Assembly: GCA_958346935.1 (NCBI GenBank)
Contig: CATVTM010000001.1
Span: forward strand, 51,543-115,542
Origin: an uncultured Collinsella sp.
GTDB taxonomy: Bacteria; Actinomycetota; Coriobacteriia; Coriobacteriales; Coriobacteriaceae
Length of the DNA stretch: 64,000 nucleotides
Reading direction: 5' to 3'
Shown here: piece by piece, positions 42,671 through 52,349 of the stretch
Layout: every line of letters begins with the position of its first letter
Numbering within the stretch: position 1 is the stretch's first letter
Notes under the pieces: generated by a model
What the model saw: the letters and a program-made list of their open reading frames with translations, nothing else
Told to the model about the DNA's origin: nothing
Databases searched by the model: none
Position numbers and translations under genes: made by a program

Positions 42671-42776
42671 GCTCGCCCCTGGGAGGCCCCATATATATCG
42701 TCCCGCGCGCAGTTTCGCAGCGAAGCGAGAATGTTTGAGCACGGGATGATATATATGGGGCCTCCCAGGGGCGAGC
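42671..42776. repeat. Complete ~100-nt hairpin repeat, copy B
   Basis: 35-bp outer stem (42671-42705 with 42742-42776) broken only by one G-T wobble, and a 36-nt top containing CGCGCAGTTTCGC and the reverse complement of the shared core. Orientation of the core is opposite to copy A. It ends 5 nt before the dut stop codon. Confidence 0.85.
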
Positions 42777-42781
42777 GGACA

Positions 42782-43225
42782 TTATAATACGCCGCTGGAG
42801 CCGAAGCCGCCGTTGCCTCGGTCGGTTTCGTCTAGTTCGTTTACTTCTACGAGGTTGACGGTGGGGACTTCTTGGATGACTAGTTGGGCTATGCGGTCGC
42901 CTTTGTTGATTTGGATGTTGTTGGTGGGGTCTAGGTTGATGAGGATGACTTTGAGTTCTCCTCGGTAGTGAGCGTCGATGAGGCCGGGCGTGTTGACTAT
43001 AGACAGGCCTTGTTTGATGGCCAAGCCGCTGCGGGGTTGGACGAAGCCGGCGTAGCCGTCGGGCAGGGCGATGGCCAGCCCAGTGGAGACCAGACGACGC
43101 TCGAAAGGCTTCAGAACGCAGTCCTCGTTGGAGCGCAGGTCCAGGCCGGCGTCTGTGGGGTGAGCGTATTTGGGAAGCTCGACGGTGGGGTCGAGGCGTT
43201 TGATGTTGACGGTAATGTTGGACAT
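42782..43225 (-). CDS. dut: dUTP diphosphatase
   Basis: 147 residues. All five dUTPase motifs: '[12 protein letters not shown]'-like [10 protein letters not shown], 'PRSGLA', '[13 protein letters not shown]', 'GDRIAQLV' and the C-terminal '[10 protein letters not shown]'. Hydrolyses dUTP to dUMP. Four nt after nrdR on the same strand; the pair controls deoxynucleotide pools. Confidence 0.97.
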   Translation of the reverse strand: MSNITVNIKRLDPTVELPKYAHPTDAGLDLRSNEDCVLKPFERRLVSTGLAIALPDGYAGFVQPRSGLAIKQGLSIVNTPGLIDAHYRGELKVILINLDPTNNIQINKGDRIAQLVIQEVPTVNLVEVNELDETDRGNGGFGSSGVL

Positions 43226-43229
43226 GAAA

Positions 43230-43673
43230 TCACCTTAGCTTGTCGAGCTCTTGCAGAAATTCATCGACGTCTTTGAAATCGCGGTAGACCGAGGCAAAAC
43301 GGATGTACGCAACCTTGTCGATCTTGGCCAAGCGCTTGAGCACCATGTCACCCAACTCATGGGACGTGACGGCCGTCAGCGTGCGAGAGCGAAGCTCGAC
43401 CTCGATGTCATCGATAATCTCATTGAGCTTCTTAGTGTCGATATCGCGCTTGATGGTGGCGCGCATCAAGCCGACAAGAAGCTTATTGCGATCGAACCGC
43501 TGCTTAGTTCCATCTGACTTAATGACCTCGATAGGGTCCTCGCATCGCTCAAACGTTGTAAAGCGGTAGTTACACGAGCAACATTCGCGACGGCGCTTAA
43601 TGGTGTTATTTGACTCCTGCATACGGGAATCAACGACACGGGTATGTGCCTTGCCGCATTTGGGACAGCGCAT
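43230..43673 (-). CDS. nrdR: Transcriptional repressor NrdR
   Basis: 147 residues. N-terminal zinc ribbon ([17 protein letters not shown], then CCSCNYRF) and an ATP-cone domain ('[19 protein letters not shown]'). Represses ribonucleotide reductase genes according to dATP/ATP binding. No nrd genes in the window. Confidence 0.97.
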   Translation of the reverse strand: MRCPKCGKAHTRVVDSRMQESNNTIKRRRECCSCNYRFTTFERCEDPIEVIKSDGTKQRFDRNKLLVGLMRATIKRDIDTKKLNEIIDDIEVELRSRTLTAVTSHELGDMVLKRLAKIDKVAYIRFASVYRDFKDVDEFLQELDKLR

Positions 43674-43724
43674 GGTACCTCCTCTTAAACGATAACAAGG
43701 GTACCATGCGCAGCGCGATAATGA

Positions 43725-44177
43725 TTACGAACGAGCAGGAACCTTAAGATGCGCACCGGCGGCGAGCGAACCATGCTCCAGATGATTGACGCTACGGATC
43801 ATGTCGGAAGTCTCTTGCGTGGAAAGGCCTTCGATTGGATATTCTTCGGCAATCGACCAAAGAGAATCGCCAGGCTGAACGCGAATGGTCTCGTAGGTAA
43901 TGTTGGAAACGGACTCGGCATACGCGGCGTGACGAGTGCTAAAGACCGACATAGCGAGGACAAAGAAGAGCGTAAGCGCAACGGCGACGGCGACAATCGT
44001 CGGAACCTTCAGGGCAACGCGGGCCGGCGCGACTACAGCCTGCTGATTGCGCGCAGGCTTTACGGTCAAAGGCTGAAAGCCGGAGCGACCACCCTGAACA
44101 ACCGTAAAAGTGGGTTCTGCAGGCGTCTCGAGCTTAAGGGCGAGGTTTCCCTGGACCATATTCGTTACGTTCATCAT
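43725..44177 (-). CDS. YneA-like LysM membrane protein, putative SOS division inhibitor
   Basis: 150 residues: ~58-residue cytoplasmic N-terminus, one membrane helix (about 59-79, VPTIVAVAVALTLFFVLAM), then an extracellular LysM domain (about 97-147, 'IRVQPGDSLWSIAEEYP'). Divergent from lexA and sharing its SOS boxes, the same arrangement as Bacillus yneA-lexA, whose product delays division after DNA damage. Its promoter is TTGACA (44287-44292) 16 nt from GATAAT (44265-44270) with an SOS box in the spacer. Sequence identity to YneA outside LysM is not obvious. Confidence 0.8.
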   Translation of the reverse strand: MMNVTNMVQGNLALKLETPAEPTFTVVQGGRSGFQPLTVKPARNQQAVVAPARVALKVPTIVAVAVALTLFFVLAMSVFSTRHAAYAESVSNITYETIRVQPGDSLWSIAEEYPIEGLSTQETSDMIRSVNHLEHGSLAAGAHLKVPARS

Positions 44178-44244
44178 GTTCTCCTCTCGCGTGTTTTGCT
44201 GAGAACAGTTTTATCAAGCCGCGCGGACAAAAATGTCTAGCGCG

Positions 44245-44314
44245 AGAACGAATGTTCGGTTATTATTATCTTCGAACAGTTGTTCCTGTCAAGCAAAATT
44301 CGAACATTTGTTTG
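44245..44314. promoter_or_regulatory. Three LexA (SOS) boxes at 28-bp intervals
   Basis: Matches to CGAAC-N4-GTTYG: 44245-44258 (reverse strand CGAACATTCGTTCT), 44273-44286 (CGAACAGTTGTTCC) and 44301-44314 (CGAACATTTGTTTG). Starts are exactly 28 nt apart. The middle one lies in the yneA-like promoter spacer; the last is 24 nt before lexA. Confidence 0.9.
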
Positions 44315-44337
44315 ACATGGGTAGAGAGGATGCCCTG

Positions 44338-44982
44338 ATGGCTCGCAAAATTACCAAGCGTCAGCAGCAAATTTACGACTTCATCAAGGAATATCAGCAG
44401 GAGAAGGGTTATCCGCCCAGCGTGCGCGAGATGGCTTCTGCCGTGGGCCTTTCCTCCCCCAGCACCGTGCACGCCCATCTCTCTGCCCTTGAAGCGCGCG
44501 GGCTACTCAAGCGCGATGCCACCAAACCGCGCGCCCTGGAACTCTTTAACGAGGATGGTTCCTCTGTCTCAATTTCTAAATCTGACGAGCCCACCGCACC
44601 TCGCGGAACGGTCTCGCTGCCGCTCGTTGGTCGCGTCGCGGCTGGGATTCCCATTCTGGCCGAGCAGAATATCGAAGACACGTTTACTATCCCGACCGAA
44701 ATCGCCACTGATCAGGGTTCCTTTATCCTTGAGGTGCATGGGAGCTCAATGATCAATGTCGGCATCTTCAATGGCGATTACATCATCGTCCGTGAACAAA
44801 AAAGTGCCATGAACGGCGAAATTGTCGTGGCCATGATTGATGGTTCGGCGACCGTCAAGACGTTCTACAAGGAGCAGGGACGTGTGCGCTTGCAGCCCGA
44901 GAACGACGCTATGGAGCCCATCTATGCGACGAACCCCGTTATTTTGGGTAAAGTTGTCGGTTTAATGCGCCGGTTCTCGTAA
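44338..44982 (+). CDS. lexA: SOS repressor LexA
   Basis: 214 residues from ATG 44338. N-terminal winged helix ('KRQQQIYDFIKEY', 'SVREMASAVGLSSPSTVHAHL'), cleavage site Ala102-Gly103 in VAAGIP, catalytic Ser137 in GSSM and Lys174 in ATVKTF. Autocleaves when RecA is activated. Negatively autoregulated through the boxes upstream. Confidence 0.96.
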   Translation: MARKITKRQQQIYDFIKEYQQEKGYPPSVREMASAVGLSSPSTVHAHLSALEARGLLKRDATKPRALELFNEDGSSVSISKSDEPTAPRGTVSLPLVGRVAAGIPILAEQNIEDTFTIPTEIATDQGSFILEVHGSSMINVGIFNGDYIIVREQKSAMNGEIVVAMIDGSATVKTFYKEQGRVRLQPENDAMEPIYATNPVILGKVVGLMRRFS

Positions 44983-45686
44983 TGCAAAAACGCATCACCA
45001 TCTTTGATACCGTCCGCGGGTTTACGATGATTTCTATGGCAGGATTTCACGCTTGCTATGATCTCGCCTACCTGTACGGCTGGGATATGCCCTGGTTTAC
45101 CCAGTCAGTCTTTCAAGACATCTGGCGCGCCAGCATCAGCTGGGTATTTTTGTTTATCGCGGGTTGGATGTGCACGCTCTCACGCAACAATGCCAAACGA
45201 GCGGCTAAGTACACTGCCGCAGCTTTGGTCGTCTGGATCGCAACAACTCTCGTATCGGTCGACGATTCAGTGAACTTTGGCATCATTTATTGCATGGCGG
45301 TGTGCACCGTGGTGGTTGCGTTCACCCGTCCGTTACTCCAAAAATTACCGGGCTCATGGGGCATCGCAGCGTGCCTTGTTCTTTTTGCCCTAACCTGGGG
45401 CATTCCAAAGGCGGTCTACCCACTCCCCTACCTGGCATGGCTTGGATTCCCAGGCCCGGGTTTTGTTTCGGGAGATTACTATCCGCTCATACCGTTTGTC
45501 TTTATGTACCTTACCGGCTTTTTTGCTGCCCAGGCAGCACAAGCATCAAGTCTCGAAGCGCCAGCATGGGCATACGCCAATCCTATCCCGGCGCTCGCAG
45601 TCCTGGGTCGGCATGCCTTACCGTTCTACCTGCTCCATCAGCCAGTCATTCTAGGCGTGCTAGAAATCGTTTATTCCGTACGATAG
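44982..45686 (+). CDS. DUF1624/acyltransferase-like membrane protein
   Basis: 234 residues, about six to seven membrane helices. 'FDTVRGFTMISMAGFHACYDL' is the heparan-alpha-glucosaminide N-acetyltransferase catalytic-type (DUF1624) opening with its conserved Arg and His, and 'LPFYLLHQPVILG' near the end carries the second conserved His. Start overlaps the lexA stop by 1 nt, so it may be SOS co-expressed. Its 3' end overlaps that of hflX on the other strand by 16 nt. Confidence 0.8.
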   Translation: MQKRITIFDTVRGFTMISMAGFHACYDLAYLYGWDMPWFTQSVFQDIWRASISWVFLFIAGWMCTLSRNNAKRAAKYTAAALVVWIATTLVSVDDSVNFGIIYCMAVCTVVVAFTRPLLQKLPGSWGIAACLVLFALTWGIPKAVYPLPYLAWLGFPGPGFVSGDYYPLIPFVFMYLTGFFAAQAAQASSLEAPAWAYANPIPALAVLGRHALPFYLLHQPVILGVLEIVYSVR

Positions 45687-46960
45687 CGCTCGAGCCGCGG
45701 TGCAATACGAGCCGGCAACTTCGCCACAATGCGAACGCCGTCCTCGAGATATTCCTCATGCAGAAGGGTTCCCTGCTCATGCACCAGCGTGATGAGAGCG
45801 CCCTCGCGATACGGGATATCAGCGGAGAGCAACACATCGGTGGCAGCTGCCTCGCGAGCAATCCGGTCGACGAGATCGTCGAGCCCCTCGCCCGTTTGGG
45901 CCGAGAACAGAACGGCCTCCGGATAGCGACGACGGAAACTCAATCGATCGACGATATCGAGAAGATCGATTTTATTGAATACGGTCAGCGTTAAACGCTC
46001 TCCGGCGCCGATCTCATCAAGCACGCGGTCGACAGCCTCCAGCTGCCGCTCATAGTCCTCGTCAGACGCATCTACGACTTTGAGAATTAGATCGGCACCC
46101 AAAACCTCGGACAGCGTCGATTTAAAGGCATCGACCAGACCATGCGGCAGCTTTTGAATAAAGCCGACGGTATCGGTAATCGTCATGCCGCGACCGCCGG
46201 GCAGACGATACGAACGCGTCGTCGGGTCGAGCGTAGCAAACAGCTTGTCCTGCGAAAGTACCGTAGAGCCGGTCAGACGATTGAGCAACGTCGATTTACC
46301 GGCATTGGTATAACCGGCCAACGCGACGCGAAACGCCGGTGACTCAATGCGACTCTTGGATTGAACATCGCGACGCTGTTCAACCTGCTTGAGCTCACGA
46401 CGAAGCGCAGCGATCTTATTACGAATGAGGCGACGGTCGACCTCGAGCTGACTTTCGCCCTGACCAAAACGTGAGCCGATGCCGCCGCGCGTCTGCTCCT
46501 TAGCGAGATGGCTCCACATGCCACGCAGGCGAGGCAACAAATATTGAAGCTGTGCCAGCTGTACCTGCAGGCGTCCCTCACGCGTCTGAGCATGCAGGCC
46601 AAAGATATCCAGGATCAGTGCAGTACGATCGATAATCTTTACCGGCTCGCCCACGGCTTTCTCCAAATAGGATTGCTGCGAGGGGGTCAGGTCGTCGTCA
46701 AAAATAACGACATCGGCATCCATGCGATGCACCAGGCCGCACAGCTCTTCAACCTTACCGGAACCGATAAACGATTTAGGATACGGCTTTACCAAACGCT
46801 GCGACAAGCGTGCCACGCACTGGGCACCAGCTGTGTGGGCAAGACGCTCCAGCTCATCAAGCGAGCGATCGAGCGGCCATGCATTGTCGCGCCACTCAAC
46901 ACCAACTAAAATGGCACGCTCGGGCTCGGGTGCCGTGGGAACAAGGGGGAAACGGGGCAT
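45671..46960 (-). CDS. hflX: GTPase HflX
   Basis: 429 residues. N-terminal HflX domain ('AQCVARLSQRLVKPYPKSFIG'), a helical 'QTREGRLQVQLAQLQY' linker, then the G domain: GYTNAGKST, DTVGFIQKLP, NKID. Splits stalled or hibernating ribosomes. One-nt overlap with the miaA stop. Confidence 0.95.
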   Translation of the reverse strand: MPRFPLVPTAPEPERAILVGVEWRDNAWPLDRSLDELERLAHTAGAQCVARLSQRLVKPYPKSFIGSGKVEELCGLVHRMDADVVIFDDDLTPSQQSYLEKAVGEPVKIIDRTALILDIFGLHAQTREGRLQVQLAQLQYLLPRLRGMWSHLAKEQTRGGIGSRFGQGESQLEVDRRLIRNKIAALRRELKQVEQRRDVQSKSRIESPAFRVALAGYTNAGKSTLLNRLTGSTVLSQDKLFATLDPTTRSYRLPGGRGMTITDTVGFIQKLPHGLVDAFKSTLSEVLGADLILKVVDASDEDYERQLEAVDRVLDEIGAGERLTLTVFNKIDLLDIVDRLSFRRRYPEAVLFSAQTGEGLDDLVDRIAREAAATDVLLSADIPYREGALITLVHEQGTLLHEEYLEDGVRIVAKLPARIAPRLERYRTE

Positions 46961-47898
46961 TAGGCAGCCTCAATACGATGCAGGATATCCTCAACGACCT
47001 CATCGATCGTACATTCATCCATATCAAACCACACGATACGGTCATCGCGCTTAAACCACGAAAGCTGACGCTTGGCATAACGACGCGAACGCATCTTAAT
47101 GAGTTCGCGAGCCTCATCCATGCTCATCACGCCATTGAAAGCATCAATGATCTCTTTATAGCCAATTGCCTGCATCGACGTCAGGGCATCTCCCAGCCCC
47201 TGGCCCATAAGACCGCGGACCTCATCGACAAGACCCTGCTCAAACATCAGATCGACGCGCTGGTTAATGCGCTCGTAGAGCACCTCGCGATTACGCGTCA
47301 GACCAAACCATAGGGCATGATAATGCTCGCGCGGAACACTAAACTGACTTTTTTGCTGTGCATAGGAGATACCATCATCATGCATCTCGAGCGCACGAAT
47401 CACACGGCGGACGTTATGGGGATGAATAACAGCAGCCGATTCTGGATCGCGCTCGGCAAGCAGGGCATGAAGTTCTTCCTCGCCAATACGCTCGGCAAGC
47501 TCCTGATAGCCCACACGGCGATCATCCTCAAGTTCACCCGAGGGAAAGTCCATCTCATCGAGGGCTGCCTTGAGATATAGCCCCGTACCTCCGCAAAAAA
47601 CCGGCAGGCAACCCGAACCAAGGAGACGTTCAACATGCGCGCGAGCGTCAGCCTGATAAAGCGCAGCAGAATATGCCACACCCGGCTCTACAATGTCGAC
47701 GAGACGCAGCGGCGCCGTGCACTCATCGGGCGCCATCTTTGCGGTACCGATGTCCATGCCGCGATAGATTTGCATCGCATCGCACGACAGCACTTCGGAC
47801 GAAAGACGAGCTGCCAAACGGTCGGCAACATCACTCTTACCAACCGCCGTCGGACCGACGATCGCAACGGCGGAAAGACCTGCCCCGGGAGAAACCAT
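46960..47898 (-). CDS. miaA: tRNA dimethylallyltransferase
   Basis: 312 residues. P-loop GPTAVGKSDVA (15-25), 'SCDAMQIYRGMDIGTAK' substrate motif and 'FCGGTGLYLKA'. Adds a dimethylallyl group to A37; the product is the substrate for MiaB, encoded immediately upstream. The DMAPP donor comes from the IspH pathway. Confidence 0.96.
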   Translation of the reverse strand: MVSPGAGLSAVAIVGPTAVGKSDVADRLAARLSSEVLSCDAMQIYRGMDIGTAKMAPDECTAPLRLVDIVEPGVAYSAALYQADARAHVERLLGSGCLPVFCGGTGLYLKAALDEMDFPSGELEDDRRVGYQELAERIGEEELHALLAERDPESAAVIHPHNVRRVIRALEMHDDGISYAQQKSQFSVPREHYHALWFGLTRNREVLYERINQRVDLMFEQGLVDEVRGLMGQGLGDALTSMQAIGYKEIIDAFNGVMSMDEARELIKMRSRRYAKRQLSWFKRDDRIVWFDMDECTIDEVVEDILHRIEAA

Positions 47899-49268
47899 TA
47901 GCGCGGCTCGCCCACAACGGAGCCGGACAAATACCAGGTCTTGGCAACGTCAACGTCAACATCAACGATCTTACCAACAAGCTGATCGATGCTGTAACCC
48001 TCGGGGATAGGCGCATGCACGGTCTGATTCTTGGGACTCTTGCCCAGCAGGACCGCGTCGTTCTTTTTACTCGTTCCCTCAATGAGCGCCGGAACCACAG
48101 TATGAAGCTCACCCTGGTTATACTCGTGTGCCGTGGTCTCGATAACCTTAACCAGACGGTTGAAACGCTCGAGAATAACCTCATGCGGCGTAGGATCGTC
48201 AATCTCGGCGGCCGGGGTACCGGCGCGCTTGGAATAGATGAAGGTATAGGCCTGAGCATAGCGGACCGTCTCGGCAAGTGAGAGCGTCTGCTCAAAGTCT
48301 TCTTCAGTCTCACCCGGGAAGCCAACGATAATGTCGGTCGAGAGCGCGATATCGGGCATGCGGTTGCGAATGCGATCGACAAGGCCCAGATAGTCCTCGC
48401 GTGTATAACGGCGATTCATCTCTTTGAGGATCCGCGTCGAACCTGACTGGACGGCCAAGTGCAGCTGCTGCATAACGGCAGGCGTCTCGGCCATGGCGTC
48501 GATGGTCTCGGGCAACAGGTCCTTGGGATGCGAAGACGTAAAGAAGATGCGCTCCACGCCCGTATCGCCCACGGCACGCAGCAGATCGGCAAAACGCGGC
48601 TTGCCAAACAGATCGCGACCATATGAGTTAACGTTTTGGCCCAGCAGCGTAATCTCACGCACGCCCTGGCGCACCAAACCGGTCACCTCGTCGACAATCT
48701 CCTCGAAGGGGCGGCTCTTTTCGCGACCGCGCACGTACGGCACGATGCAATAGGTGCAGAAATTATTGCAGCCCGTCATGATGGGCACCCAGGCGTGATA
48801 CTGAGTCTCGCGATGCCACGGCATGCTCATGGCGTCCGTATCCTCATGCTCATTGGTGCGGATATGACGCTTACCATCAAGGAACGCCTCGGCAATGAGC
48901 TCGGCCACATGTGCAATGGAATGCGTGCCAAAGATGACATTGACGTTATCGACGTTGGTGAGCAGGCCCTCGCCATCGCGCTGCGCGATGCAACCGCCAA
49001 CGGCAACCACGCGCTTGCCCGAAGGCGAAGGCGGCAGGCTTTTGCAGGAATTGCACTGACCGTACAGGCGAGTATCGGCGGCCTCGCGCACGCAGCACGT
49101 CATGAAGACAACGATATCGGCATGCGCGGGATCGAGCGCCATGAGGCAGCCATACGAATCAAGCAGACCGCTCACACGCTCGGAGTCGTGCTGATTCATC
49201 TGGCAGCCAAAGGTGCGGATAAAGTAGGTTTTACCGGCAAGAATATCGCGTACGGAACGCTGGTCCAT
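47898..49268 (-). CDS. miaB: tRNA-2-methylthio-N6-dimethylallyladenosine synthase
   Basis: 456 residues from ATG 49268 (AGGA 9 nt upstream; ATG 49274 is close by). UPF0004 domain with 'FIRTFGCQMNQHDSE', radical-SAM cluster CNNFCTYC and a C-terminal TRAM domain. Adds the methylthio group to i6A37. Confidence 0.96.
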   Translation of the reverse strand: MDQRSVRDILAGKTYFIRTFGCQMNQHDSERVSGLLDSYGCLMALDPAHADIVVFMTCCVREAADTRLYGQCNSCKSLPPSPSGKRVVAVGGCIAQRDGEGLLTNVDNVNVIFGTHSIAHVAELIAEAFLDGKRHIRTNEHEDTDAMSMPWHRETQYHAWVPIMTGCNNFCTYCIVPYVRGREKSRPFEEIVDEVTGLVRQGVREITLLGQNVNSYGRDLFGKPRFADLLRAVGDTGVERIFFTSSHPKDLLPETIDAMAETPAVMQQLHLAVQSGSTRILKEMNRRYTREDYLGLVDRIRNRMPDIALSTDIIVGFPGETEEDFEQTLSLAETVRYAQAYTFIYSKRAGTPAAEIDDPTPHEVILERFNRLVKVIETTAHEYNQGELHTVVPALIEGTSKKNDAVLLGKSPKNQTVHAPIPEGYSIDQLVGKIVDVDVDVAKTWYLSGSVVGEPR

Positions 49269-49313
49269 GTGCATAAGTCCTAACGATGGGGAGCGAAACA
49301 AGGCAAGCAGAAG

Positions 49314-49631
49314 CTATGCCACAGGCTTAACATCATCCATGACGACGTTATCCATAGCAGCTCGATTGATCTGGTGAACGTAGATAGAAAGGCGGATGGC
49401 CGTGCGCGACTCCCCGTTAATGAGGATGTCGGAGAACACGGGCGCGCAGGAAATATCAAAACCGGTTGGAATCAAAAAACCGCGCGCGATAGCAACGGCC
49501 TTAATGGCCTGGTTGACGGCACCGGCGCCGACACACTGGATGTTGACGGGCACACCATCCTTGACCATGCCGGCGATGGCGCCGGCAACGGACGCGGGCG
49601 ATGATTTGCTTGATACCTTCAGGCAATCCAT
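49314..49631 (-). CDS. SpoVS-family protein
   Basis: 105 residues from ATG 49631 (CAGGAG upstream). 'LKVSSKSSPASVAGAIAGM' and 'VGAGAVNQAIKAVAIARGF' are the SpoVS/Alba-like signature, normally 86 residues, so there is a ~20-residue C-terminal extension (ending NAMDNVV.. VKPVA). SpoVS is required for spore coat maturation in Bacillus but also occurs in non-sporulating lineages; the role here is open. Confidence 0.88.
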   Translation of the reverse strand: MDCLKVSSKSSPASVAGAIAGMVKDGVPVNIQCVGAGAVNQAIKAVAIARGFLIPTGFDISCAPVFSDILINGESRTAIRLSIYVHQINRAAMDNVVMDDVKPVA

Positions 49632-49705
49632 GAAGAAACTCCTGCATTTAAAAGTACGTTTTAACTGCAATAACTGTATCGTACCGAGTGGACTCGGTAA
49701 AGGCA

Positions 49706-50791
49706 CTATTCCTCTTTGGCAAGATCAAAGGTCACGGTGATTCGATCACGCGAAACACGGATCTTTGGGTCGCCGCAAAGGTTGAGATAGTACCGGGCGG
49801 CAAGGTCATTAAAGTCGCGTTCCACAGCGCGCGAAAACTGTGCCATGTCATCCTTGGCAATACGTAGCCCGCGACGATCCTTCGCGAGATCGACAGGAGC
49901 CGGCGCATGCGAGGACGAATCACGCTCGCGCAGCAGACGCGCGGTCACACCGCGAACGGGCTTAATCTGCCCTGTCAAAATACGATGGGCCGTGCGCTCG
50001 GACATCTCAAGACCCAAACCCGAACAAATACGAATAAAGTCCTCGGCATCAGAAGCAAGGCCTAAACGATCGACAACCGGAAGCTCGCTCTCATCATCAA
50101 TGAACAGGAGACGAGACGTATCGAGCCGACTTGACGCCTGAGCATAAAGGGTCGCGGCAATCTCAGACGGAGAACCAAGATAGACATCGCAACCACGCAA
50201 CTCCTCGAGCGCAAACTCACAAGCAGCGCGAATAATATTATGCGGACCGCGAGCACAGACATAACGTCCGTCCTCATCCTTGACGGCCTGGGGCCAGCTG
50301 GACTGATCGGCACGCTCACTGAGGCGGTCGGCCGCGACGCTCACCTTAAAGGCTGAACCAAGATCGACACCGGACGTGACCACACGGGCCTCATCGGTGT
50401 TCTGCTTGATCGAAAACAATGCCATGCCACGACCGTGAACGCCCCAACGGTCCATCTTCATGCTCTCAAGCTTGGAGGTAACGCGGGCATCGAAGATTCG
50501 CTCTTGCATATCCTGCGGAACGCCCGAACCGTTATCCAGAAAGACAAGCGTGCGGACGCCGTCTTCCTTGGTCGTGGCGAGATAGACCTTGTCGGCGCCG
50601 GCATCGCGAGCATTACGGAGCATTTCGATGACGATATCCTCGACATGCTGAATGTCGTGCTTTGCCTGGCGCCGCTCGGCCTCCGAAACGCGGAGGCGGA
50701 CATATCCCTCGCCAAGGTTCTCCTCGACGCGAAGGTTGCCCTCCCCCGACATCGACGCGATAAATGAGATGAGCTCGTTCGCGTCGCTCAT
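49706..50791 (-). CDS. GHKL-type ATP-binding protein beside RNase Y
   Basis: 361 residues. N-box 'VIEMLRNARDAGA' (about 54-66), G1 LDNGSGVP (85-92), G2 WGVHGRGMALFS (116-127): an HSP90/MutL/histidine-kinase-like ATPase without transducer or kinase domains. The C-terminal ~180 residues are not recognised. 1 nt separates its start from the rny stop, so it is cotranscribed with RNase Y and followed by spoVS. This trio is an unexplored functional link. Confidence 0.8.
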   Translation of the reverse strand: MSDANELISFIASMSGEGNLRVEENLGEGYVRLRVSEAERRQAKHDIQHVEDIVIEMLRNARDAGADKVYLATTKEDGVRTLVFLDNGSGVPQDMQERIFDARVTSKLESMKMDRWGVHGRGMALFSIKQNTDEARVVTSGVDLGSAFKVSVAADRLSERADQSSWPQAVKDEDGRYVCARGPHNIIRAACEFALEELRGCDVYLGSPSEIAATLYAQASSRLDTSRLLFIDDESELPVVDRLGLASDAEDFIRICSGLGLEMSERTAHRILTGQIKPVRGVTARLLRERDSSSHAPAPVDLAKDRRGLRIAKDDMAQFSRAVERDFNDLAARYYLNLCGDPKIRVSRDRITVTFDLAKEE

Positions 50792-50792
50792 G

Positions 50793-52349
50793 TTATTTAG
50801 CGATATCGACAGCGCGGCTCTCGCGAATCACGACGACGCGCACCTGACCGGGATACTCCATCTCTTCCTCGATCTGATGGGCGATATCGTGAGCCAGGAC
50901 CGTGGACTGGGCATCGGAGATCTTGTCCGGCTGGACCATGACGTGGACCTCGCGACCAGCCTGCATGGCATAGGTACGTTCGACGCCGTCATGAGAGTTG
51001 GCGATCTCCTCGAGCTTCTCAAGACGCTTGATGTAGTTCTCGGCAGACTCGCGACGGGCGCCGGGGCGAGAGGCAGAGACAGCATCGGCGGCCTGCACCA
51101 GGACATCGAGCACCGTGTTGGGGTCGACATCGGCATGGTGAGCCTCAATAGCGTGGACGATAACGGGCTTCTCGCCATAACGGCGGGCAAGCTCGGCGCC
51201 GATGACGGCATGCGGGCCCTCGACGTCGTGGTCGATTGCCTTGCCCAGGTCATGAAGCAGGCCGGCGCGCTTGGCGGTCACAACGTCCAGGCCAAGCTCG
51301 GAAGCCATCACGCCGCACAGATCAGAGACCTCGAGGGAATGCTGAAGCACGTTCTGACCAAACGAGGTACGGTAGCGCAGGGCACCAAGGGTCTTGACGA
51401 TCTCGGGGTGCAGATCGTGGATGCCGGTATCGAAGGCAGCCTGCTCGCCAGCCTCGCGCACGCGCTGCTGAACCAGGTCGGCGGCCTTGTGATACATCTC
51501 CTCGATACGGGCAGGGTGAATGCGGCCGTCGGCGATGAGGTTCTCGAGGGCGACACGGGCGGTCTCACGACGGACCGGGTCGAAGCTCGAAAGAACGACG
51601 GTCTCGGGCGTGTCGTCGATCACGAGGTTGACGCCGGAAACCTGCTCGAAGGTCCGGATGTTGCGACCCTCGCGACCGATGATACGGCCTTTGAGGTCAT
51701 CAGAGGGAATGTGCACGGAGGTAACGGTGACCTCGGCAGTGTGATCGGCAGCGCAGCGCTGAATCGCCAGAGACAGAATCTCCTGGGCGGTCTTGTGGCA
51801 CTCGGCGCGAACCTGCTGCTCGGACTCGCGAATGATCGTGGCGGCCTCGTGGGTGACCTCGCCGCGAACCTTATCAAGGAGCTCCTTGTGCGCGTCCTCG
51901 CGGGTAAGGTCGGCGATACGCTCGAGCTCGGAGGTCTGCTTTGCGCAGAGCTCCTCGAGCTCACGGGAGCGCTTCTCGACCTGACCGGCCTGGCTGGACA
52001 GCTGATGCTCGCGCTTGTCGAGAGCGTCGTTGCGGCGATCGAGAGATTCCTCGCGCTGCATCACGCGGTTCTCGAGCGTACGAATCTCGTTCTTACGCTG
52101 CTTGTCCTCGGCCTCGGCGGCCTGCTTGTTCTTGATGATCTCCTCTTTAGCCTCGAGCAGAGCCTCTTTTTTGAGGGTCTCGGCCTGACGCTTAGCATCA
52201 CCGATCAGGGACTCAGCCTGTGCGTGTGCCGACTGGATTTTTTCGTCGGCCTCGTGAAGACTACCCTGCTTGGCGGTGCGCATGTAGGCAATGGCGGCGA
52301 TGGCACCCAAAACGATGCCAACGAGCGCTGCGATGATAGGCATGCTCAC
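50793..52349 (-). CDS. rny: Ribonuclease Y
   Basis: 518 residues. N-terminal membrane anchor (about 3-22, [19 protein letters not shown]), coiled coil to ~200, KH domain with [14 protein letters not shown], and the HD domain '[15 protein letters not shown]'. Initiates mRNA decay at the membrane. Confidence 0.97.
   Translation of the reverse strand: MSMPIIAALVGIVLGAIAAIAYMRTAKQGSLHEADEKIQSAHAQAESLIGDAKRQAETLKKEALLEAKEEIIKNKQAAEAEDKQRKNEIRTLENRVMQREESLDRRNDALDKREHQLSSQAGQVEKRSRELEELCAKQTSELERIADLTREDAHKELLDKVRGEVTHEAATIIRESEQQVRAECHKTAQEILSLAIQRCAADHTAEVTVTSVHIPSDDLKGRIIGREGRNIRTFEQVSGVNLVIDDTPETVVLSSFDPVRRETARVALENLIADGRIHPARIEEMYHKAADLVQQRVREAGEQAAFDTGIHDLHPEIVKTLGALRYRTSFGQNVLQHSLEVSDLCGVMASELGLDVVTAKRAGLLHDLGKAIDHDVEGPHAVIGAELARRYGEKPVIVHAIEAHHADVDPNTVLDVLVQAADAVSASRPGARRESAENYIKRLEKLEEIANSHDGVERTYAMQAGREVHVMVQPDKISDAQSTVLAHDIAHQIEEEMEYPGQVRVVVIRESRAVDIAK

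Noticed and set aside
42361..42776. CRISPR array
   Set aside because: Units are hairpins with alternating orientation and no regular short repeats or unique spacers.
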